From assembly GCA_902803455.1 (NCBI GenBank), contig CADCQC010000026.1, forward strand, positions 1 to 11,708: a DNA stretch of 11,708 bases, in the 5' to 3' direction. Origin of the DNA: an uncultured Prevotellaceae bacterium. GTDB taxonomy: Bacteria > Bacteroidota > Bacteroidia > Bacteroidales > Bacteroidaceae. Under the pieces are notes generated by a model. It saw only the letters and a program-made list of their open reading frames with translations, searched no databases and was not told the origin of the DNA. Positions 7,424 through 11,708 of the stretch are shown one piece after another (position 1 is the stretch's first letter; each line of letters starts with the position of its first letter). The position numbers and the translations under genes were made by a program.

Positions 7424-7939
7424 TTATAATTTGCTGGCAAGGTCGAGGATTTTCTGCTTGGTCTCCTCCGTTTTTTGCTCGTCTATTTTGGCGGTGACGA
7501 CCCCCATGTTCTCCACGCTCCAATAGTTGCAGATGTCGCGGAACTCAGCGGTGGCACCATCATAGACACCAGGAGAATACGATGAAACGAGCAGTGCCAT
7601 CTTCTTCACCTTAGCAGGACTGTTGACACAGTACATACGTTGGATAGGTGCCTGAATCTGTGCACAGAGCGTGAAATAGTAGATGGGAGCAGCCAGCACC
7701 AGCACCTCTGCTTCCGCCATCAGCGGATAGATTTCCTGCATGTCATCCTTCTGGATACATGCTCCGTTGCCCTTGTTGTGACAGTATTCACAAGCCAGAC
7801 AGCCAGCAATTTTCTTTTTCGCCACATTTACCAATGTCACCTCATGGCCAGCAGCTTCTGCAGCCTTTTTGTATTCTTCCGCCATCCAGGCGGTGTTGCC
7901 GTTCGCACGTGGCGAGGCTTGTAAAATCAATATTTTCAT
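7424..7939 (-). CDS. Isf-like flavodoxin/NADPH-dependent FMN reductase family protein with a four-cysteine motif
   Basis: This 171-residue cytoplasmic protein has the flavodoxin-like fold signature: MKILILQASPRANGNT (1-16) with the FMN phosphate loop, VLVLAAPIYYFTLCAQIQAPIQR in the second flavin-contact region, and LLVSSYSPG later. Cysteines C47, C50, C53 and C61 form a CX2CX2CX7C pattern followed by DDM, as in the iron-sulfur flavoprotein (Isf) group that carries a [4Fe-4S] cluster next to FMN. The role is probably electron transfer or reduction of a small molecule; the substrate is unknown. Length is normal. Start ATG is at 7939, only 25 nt after the stop of the metallo-beta-lactamase-fold gene, so the two are almost certainly one transcript. 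Cluster binding is inferred from cysteine spacing alone. Confidence 0.88.
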   Translation of the reverse strand: MKILILQASPRANGNTAWMAEEYKKAAEAAGHEVTLVNVAKKKIAGCLACEYCHNKGNGACIQKDDMQEIYPLMAEAEVLVLAAPIYYFTLCAQIQAPIQRMYCVNSPAKVKKMALLVSSYSPGVYDGATAEFRDICNYWSVENMGVVTAKIDEQKTEETKQKILDLASKL

Positions 7940-7964
7940 AAACGTATTATGGATTTTAGGGTTA

Positions 7965-8711
7965 TTACAATTTCATCACCCGTTTCATCTCCAGGTTCTC
8001 ATATCCCTCAGGACAGTGAGTAGAGAGATAGACGGTGGGATTATTCAAGATAAACTCTCTCACACGGTCGAGCGTCTGTCGGGCAGCATCCTTGTCTTCG
8101 AAGACGATACTCAGTTTGTTGGCCTTCAGGGCTGCATCGCAATAGGTCACGTCGCCGTGGAACATGTAATAAAGGCCATCATTCTCAGCGATAATGATAC
8201 TGTTGCCCTTGGTGTGACCTTTGGCTTCGATGAACCAGATGCCATCAGCCACCTGCTGTGCATGAGGGAAGTTCTTGTAGGATTCACCATACTGTGCGAG
8301 GACGATGTTGTCACCTTGCAGTTTCATGGCTTCAGCATCCTCGGTAGAGATATACACCTTGGCATTGGGGAAGTATTCCAGTGCCGCCGTGTGGTCAGGG
8401 TGCTTGTGTGTGACAAGAATTTTCGTCACCTGCTCCGGTTGATAGCCAGTGGCAGCGAACGCATCCATATAGTCGGCCACCTTCTCACCCATATAGAGAG
8501 GAGCACCCAATTTCTTGGCAGGCGCAGCAAAGTCATTTTTAAAACCCGTGTCAACGAGGATGACCTCCTCACCCGTATCGATAAGGAAGTTTTGCAGACT
8601 GCTGCGGTAGATGATTTGTTCGTCAAACAGGTCTTTGCCTTCTTCACCTCCGAAGGCAAACGGCTGGTTCATGAAACCACCGTCGAACATACGGATAGCT
8701 TTGATTTCCAT
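7965..8711 (-). CDS. Metallo-beta-lactamase-fold hydrolase, lactonase-like
   Basis: The 248-residue protein has the full dinuclear metal-site set: THKHPDH (H102, H104, D106, H107), H166 in GHTKGN, D187 in FHGDV and H232 in STHCPEG, plus the VDTGF strand (53-57). The layout with a Tyr/Phe-rich N-terminal cap resembles the N-acyl homoserine lactonase-like branch, but that branch covers many unrelated substrates, so quorum quenching should not be assumed. No signal peptide is seen; it is cytoplasmic. It precedes the Isf-like flavoprotein by 25 nt in the same direction, which suggests that both act on related substrates or respond to one stress. The 80 nt upstream show no clear promoter consensus, so it could also be read from the radical SAM gene. 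Confidence 0.88.
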   Translation of the reverse strand: MEIKAIRMFDGGFMNQPFAFGGEEGKDLFDEQIIYRSSLQNFLIDTGEEVILVDTGFKNDFAAPAKKLGAPLYMGEKVADYMDAFAATGYQPEQVTKILVTHKHPDHTAALEYFPNAKVYISTEDAEAMKLQGDNIVLAQYGESYKNFPHAQQVADGIWFIEAKGHTKGNSIIIAENDGLYYMFHGDVTYCDAALKANKLSIVFEDKDAARQTLDRVREFILNNPTVYLSTHCPEGYENLEMKRVMKL

Positions 8712-8791
8712 TATTACAAGAAATTAAATCGTTGATAGAATAAATTGTTTTAAGTTTTCCAGATCTTGCTTGTTGGGATGACCGGCACAGT

Positions 8792-9898
8792 TCAATGATC
8801 GCCAATCATTCTTTCTATTTCCTCGCGATGCTCATAGAGCGTGCATCCGCCCGTGTGCTCCCATCCGAGGGCCCGTGCGTCACGAATCTTGCGGAACAAG
8901 GGAGACTGAAGCGCTTTGCGTAAACCAAGTTCGGCCACATTACTGTCGCTGAAAGGTGAGAAGGGGCAAGGCTCCGCTGAACCATCAGGGCCGATATGAA
9001 AAAATCCACGTCCCGAGGCCAGGCATCCACCCAGTGCTTTCTCATCGCCAGGAAATGAGAGGAAGATGAGGTCCTCGTAGTCATTACGGCGATCTTCCAA
9101 CACAGTTTCCATCAAAGCCACATGCTCGTCGTTGAAAGCCAGGTGTTCCGTGCCCGGTTCAGTGGGCACATATTCAATGAAGAATACGATTTTGCAACCG
9201 TAGGATCGCAACTGCTGGATGAAGTCACGAGAAGTCACGAGCGACAGATTCTCTGTCGTCACGGTGATGCTGGTGCCGAAGAATAGATGTTCCTTGCTCA
9301 GTAGTTCCATTGACCGCAAGGCCCTTTGGAACACCCCCTGTCCGCGACGCTCGTCTGTACCGATAGCCGTGCCCTCGATGCTGATGATCGGCACGAGGTT
9401 GAGCCGTTTACGCAAAAACTCGATATAGGCAGGACCGATGAGCGTGCCATTGGTAAAGATGGGGAAAATCATATCCTCCACCTCGCTGACAGCCTCCAGA
9501 ATGTCCTTGCGCATCATGGGTTCGCCACCGGCCAGGAGAGAGAAATTGATGCCCAGTGCGGCAGCTTCAGAGAAGATCTCCCGCCACTGCTGTGGTGTGA
9601 GCGTCTGTTTGCGCCCCTCCTCGTCGTCCGCGGCAATACCATTGCTGCGAGCATAACAGCCTTTGCAATGAAGGTTGCAAGAAGTCGATATGCTGCTGAT
9701 CAGGAACGGCGGCACCTCCAATCCCTCCTCATCGAACACTTTACGACGGCGTTTCTCTGTTTTTTCAAACAGCCGCTGCATTCTGAAGGCAAACTTCGCC
9801 TCACGCGGATTGCTGAGCACGTTTTTGTATGCCTTTGCCATAATATTGCGTATGCTGCCGCTCATATAGACAGCCAAATCTTGTTTTTCCATAAACAT
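8792..9898 (-). CDS. Radical SAM protein with SPASM-like C-terminal cysteines
   Basis: This 368-residue enzyme binds a [4Fe-4S] cluster through C74, C78 and C81 (SCNLHCKGCYA, CX3CX2C), with the SAM-contact GGEP at 124-127 and a later ISIEG strand. A long charged helical lead (about 15-60) comes before the barrel. Further cysteines follow at 292 (GGCLASGRG), 311 (EPCPFSPFS, after the HIGPDGS turn) and 352 (GGCTLYEH), suggesting an auxiliary cluster as in SPASM or twitch proteins. The reaction is unknown; peptide modification is typical of such proteins but no precursor peptide gene is seen nearby. ATG 9898 was chosen over the TTG one codon upstream; ATG 9892 is an alternative that would remove only two residues. 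A stable hairpin ends 5 nt before the start. The next gene downstream starts 80 nt after the stop. Confidence 0.87.
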   Translation of the reverse strand: MFMEKQDLAVYMSGSIRNIMAKAYKNVLSNPREAKFAFRMQRLFEKTEKRRRKVFDEEGLEVPPFLISSISTSCNLHCKGCYARSNGIAADDEEGRKQTLTPQQWREIFSEAAALGINFSLLAGGEPMMRKDILEAVSEVEDMIFPIFTNGTLIGPAYIEFLRKRLNLVPIISIEGTAIGTDERRGQGVFQRALRSMELLSKEHLFFGTSITVTTENLSLVTSRDFIQQLRSYGCKIVFFIEYVPTEPGTEHLAFNDEHVALMETVLEDRRNDYEDLIFLSFPGDEKALGGCLASGRGFFHIGPDGSAEPCPFSPFSDSNVAELGLRKALQSPLFRKIRDARALGWEHTGGCTLYEHREEIERMIGDH

Positions 9899-9903
9899 CA
9901 ATC

Positions 9904-9937
9904 AGAGGAAGAGACTGCATAACAGTCTTCTTCCTCT
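9904..9937 (-). promoter_or_regulatory. Strong hairpin directly before the radical SAM start
   Basis: AGAGGAAGAGACTG (9904-9917) pairs with CAGTC-T-TCTTCCTCT (9923-9937) over 14 base pairs with one bulged base and a 5-nt loop. On the minus-strand RNA the 5' arm contains a purine-rich AGAGGAAGAAG run. The stem ends 5 nt before ATG 9898 and 17 nt after the stop of the small winged-helix gene. No U-run follows on the minus strand, so a classical terminator for that gene is doubtful; translation control or a transcript end by another route is possible. Confidence 0.6.
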
Positions 9938-9954
9938 TTATTTCATGCTAATAT

Positions 9955-10131
9955 TTATTTTACAGCAGGTTCCCACTTGCACCTCACGGGAGAGACGATG
10001 GCCCCCTCCTTCTTCAGTTGCGCGAAAGCCTTATCCACTTCCTTTCTGTCGGCGCCCAATGCCTTTGTCACATCGCCAGCGGAAACGGGTTTGCCAGCCT
10101 CACGCATAGCCTGTAATACTTGTTCTTTCAT
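9955..10131 (-). CDS. Small winged-helix-like protein, 58 residues
   Basis: The minus strand carries an ATG at 10131 and a TAA at 9955-9957. The product begins MKEQVLQAMREAGKPVSAGD, continues with VTKALGADRKEVDKAFAQLK and ends GAIVSPVRCKWEPAVK. This is a short helix-turn-helix arrangement: helix 1 (about 2-11), helix 2 (18-25, DVTKALG), recognition helix (28-41) and a wing-like end (about 44-54). I recall similar 55-70-residue proteins annotated as transcriptional regulators in Bacteroidales and Clostridia. It may bind DNA or simply be an accessory domain. It sits between the lipoprotein and the radical SAM gene, with the hairpin 9904-9937 behind it. Codon use is like that of the neighbours. 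Confidence 0.85.
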   Translation of the reverse strand: MKEQVLQAMREAGKPVSAGDVTKALGADRKEVDKAFAQLKKEGAIVSPVRCKWEPAVK

Positions 10132-10152
10132 ACTTATATACTATTATGATAT

Positions 10153-10218
10153 TTAGACTTGTGTAAACAGCCAGTTCTGTTGGCCAATCTTCTCAATCAT
10201 CTCCAGTGTGAAGGCATT
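10153..10218 (-). other. 21-codon open stretch in frame after the lipoprotein stop, possible gene remnant or leader
   Basis: Directly after the lipoprotein TGA the same frame reads on for 21 sense codons to a TAA at 10153-10155. The residues (NAFTLEMIEKIGQQNW and then LFTQV) look like real protein rather than random translation. It also contains an ATG at 10200 that would give a 15-residue peptide ending 21 nt before the winged-helix start. It could be the eroded end of a longer lipoprotein, the remnant of another gene, or a leader peptide; I recognise no family. Confidence 0.35.
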
Positions 10219-10785
10219 TCACTCAACCCTATAAGGCACCAATGATTCAGGAAACTCATCGATGCCGATATAGAGCATGCCCTTTTCTTTTGCCTCCTCT
10301 ACAGCGAGTTCTCCGGCCGTCTTGTGGTTGTCGAGGAATTGGCTGATAGCCTTTTCGGCCGTCTTATTGTCGCCGGAAGCGATATAGTTGACCACGCCAT
10401 AGCCAAGGTATTTGCCGTTGTTGTCAAAGAAAGAATAGGCATAGCCACCTCCGCCAGATGTAGGTATGCTTTCGACATGATCCACCTTGAATGCCACCTG
10501 TGACAGCAAGCCTACAAGGTCTTCGAAATCTTTACTGTCGTATTTCACCACATCGCGTAGGTCGAAGCCGTTGCGGTGGTCGCTATAATACCAGGTGACG
10601 GAGTCAGGGGTGATGTGGTATTCAGTCTTCACCGCAATTCCTGAATTAGAGGCGATGGTGTAGCGGATGGCAGTTGTCTCTTTCTTGATGGGACATCCTT
10701 GATTCTGAGCCGTATGAAGGTTGGGGTTACATGAGGAGAGGCTCGTGGCAGTCGCCAGAAAGAGGAAGGCAAGTAGATACTTCAT
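10219..10785 (-). CDS. Small predicted lipoprotein of unknown function
   Basis: The 188-residue protein starts at ATG 10785 with a typical lipoprotein signal: MKYLLAFLFLATATSLSSC, where LSSC is a good lipobox and C19 would be lipidated. An ATG five codons upstream (10800) is an alternative start. The mature part begins with a polar CNPNLHTAQNQG linker, then a mixed beta-rich domain with YHITPDSVTWYYSDHRN, KDFEDLVGLLSQVAFK, a GGGGYAYSFFDNNGKYLGYG beta-turn region, and an amphipathic helix (KTAEKAISQFLDNHK). I do not recognise the family. It would be anchored in the periplasm or outer membrane. It follows the alpha/beta hydrolase gene by about 100 nt in the same direction, so co-transcription is possible. 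The frame is protein-like for 21 codons beyond the TGA, noted separately. Confidence 0.8.
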   Translation of the reverse strand: MKYLLAFLFLATATSLSSCNPNLHTAQNQGCPIKKETTAIRYTIASNSGIAVKTEYHITPDSVTWYYSDHRNGFDLRDVVKYDSKDFEDLVGLLSQVAFKVDHVESIPTSGGGGYAYSFFDNNGKYLGYGVVNYIASGDNKTAEKAISQFLDNHKTAGELAVEEAKEKGMLYIGIDEFPESLVPYRVE

Positions 10786-10885
10786 CTTTATCAAAGTCAT
10801 TGGTTACGTGATGCGAAAGATTGACAGATCATCGTCCGACGCCATCAAGCATCAGAAGAGTCAGGCAAGTAATCCGGACAGCCTA

Positions 10886-11708
10886 TCAGAAATTCTTTCT
10901 GACACCCTTCCAGTCAGGAAATTTCATTTTCAGGTAATCATCATCGAGGAATAGCGCAGCTTGTCCCACTTTGCCTTTCAGTTGCCAATCGAGCCACTTG
11001 ACCACCGCCTTGGCATAGTTGCCGCCATACTTCTCGTAATAAGTACCGCTGTGACCATCCTTTGAGTTCAGCATCACCACAGGGATATTGTCGGCGATAC
11101 GCTCGTAATCTTTCTGCGCATTGGCATATGCGATGTCACCAGGTCCGCCAATCATATAGAACATCGGAGTGTGAAGGTTTTTGAGCGACTCCTTCGTGGA
11201 TCCCATCATTTCCATATCACCGATACCAGAGTTCAGCATTACGCAGGTCTTGATGCGAGGATCATGGGCGACCCCCAACACCTGTGCCCCACCGCACGAC
11301 TGTCCCATAGCCGCCACATGGTCGAGGTCAAGACAATGATAGTATTCAGAGTTGGATGTGGCATTCTGATCAATCAGCCAATCGAGCACCTCCAACAGCA
11401 TCTTTGGATAGGTACTGAATTGTGGTGCGGCAGGTTGCTGTTTTTTGTTTTTCTTGGCCTTTTTCGCATCCAGTTCTCTTTGGCGTGCCTGTTGCTCCTG
11501 TCGAGCCTTTATCTCCTCAGGTGTCAAAGGCAAGATTTTCTCCCCATTGGCCATGATGACCTCACCTTTTGTTTCCGGATAAGCCGATTTGAGGACGCCC
11601 CTCCATTGTGCCATCACATCCGCCTCATCATACGGGCCTATGGCAGCAGCCACATATCCGTAGGAAGCCACCTCGCTCAACAATAAGCGCATCTCCACGT
11701 TGTTGTTG
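10886..11708 (-). CDS. Alpha/beta hydrolase (esterase-like), N-terminus outside window
   Basis: The reading frame runs to the window edge; the upstream codons read NNN-V-EMRLLLSEVASYGYVAAAIGP, so the GTG at 11698 is an internal valine and the start lies beyond 11708. The catalytic triad is visible: Ser in GQSCGG (codon 11297-11299), Asp in IGGPGD and His in KDGHSGTYY. The ASYGYVAA strand and the MGQSCGG elbow fit the cutinase/chlorophyllase/PET-hydrolase-like branch of serine esterases. A charged Lys/Gln/Glu-rich insert (about 11435-11515) sits between the first strands and the helix before the nucleophile. The substrate is unknown; an esterase removing acyl groups from plant polymers would suit this genome but is a guess. 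It probably carries a signal peptide upstream, not seen. Confidence 0.85.
   Translation of the reverse strand, partial: NNNVEMRLLLSEVASYGYVAAAIGPYDEADVMAQWRGVLKSAYPETKGEVIMANGEKILPLTPEEIKARQEQQARQRELDAKKAKKNKKQQPAAPQFSTYPKMLLEVLDWLIDQNATSNSEYYHCLDLDHVAAMGQSCGGAQVLGVAHDPRIKTCVMLNSGIGDMEMMGSTKESLKNLHTPMFYMIGGPGDIAYANAQKDYERIADNIPVVMLNSKDGHSGTYYEKYGGNYAKAVVKWLDWQLKGKVGQAALFLDDDYLKMKFPDWKGVRKNF

Noticed and set aside
7158..7526. 122-codon plus-strand frame across the gene-free interval
   Set aside because: Low-quality composition and its last third is antisense to the flavoprotein gene; no family resemblance.
7965..8711. Quorum-quenching AHL lactonase as a firm function
   Set aside because: Metal ligands support the fold only; this branch has many substrates and nothing nearby indicates AHL signalling.
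7869..8735. 288-codon plus-strand frame opposite the MBL-fold gene
   Set aside because: Antisense to a gene with all seven metal ligands; no domain visible.
9955..10131. The 58-residue product as a RiPP precursor for the radical SAM enzyme
   Set aside because: Its helix-turn-helix-like layout and single cysteine do not look like a leader plus core peptide.

Overview
The window looks like chromosomal DNA of a gut- or rumen-type Bacteroidales bacterium, most likely Prevotella or a close relative. The reasons are the glycoside hydrolases (GH115, a DUF5597-type GH35, GH5_4), a LytTR response regulator beside them, a short Prevotella-like C-terminal motif on the GH5 enzyme, weak or absent Shine-Dalgarno sequences, and balanced GC content. 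The species call is inference from content; no rRNA or tRNA gene is present.

Left part, plus strand (1-5378): the 3' end of a probable CotH-family gene carrying an in-frame 60-bp Gly/Phe/Pro repeat, then a secreted GH115 alpha-glucuronidase, a LytTR response regulator with no kinase beside it, and a secreted GH35-like beta-galactosidase (DUF5597 type). Gaps are 40, 87 and 28 nt, so this may be one transcript. A secreted GH5_4 endo-glucanase (5431-7113, minus, GTG start) converges on it with only 52 nt between the stops. Together these enzymes suggest breakdown of plant hemicellulose: glucuronic acid removal from xylan, galactosyl removal, and backbone cleavage of xyloglucan or mixed-linkage glucan. 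No SusC/SusD pair lies inside the window.

Middle (7114-7423): a 310-nt gap without a gene but rich in symmetry: a 10-bp inverted repeat just after the flavoprotein stop, a perfect 25-bp palindrome, a 10-bp palindrome with the same half-site, and a Bacteroidetes-type -7 promoter element facing the GH5 gene.

Right part, all minus strand (reading order from 11708 down to 7424): an alpha/beta hydrolase cut by the window edge, a small lipoprotein, a 58-residue winged-helix-like protein (9955-10131), a radical SAM protein with extra C-terminal cysteines, a metallo-beta-lactamase-fold hydrolase, and an Isf-like iron-sulfur flavoprotein. The last two are 25 nt apart and surely co-transcribed. The set from the winged-helix protein to the flavoprotein could be a redox or small-molecule unit, with a strong hairpin just before the radical SAM start. 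I did not find a convincing wholly new system. The best leads are the symmetric elements at 7200-7409, the hairpin at 9904-9937, the protein-like reading frame after the lipoprotein stop, and the kinase-less regulator among hydrolase genes.
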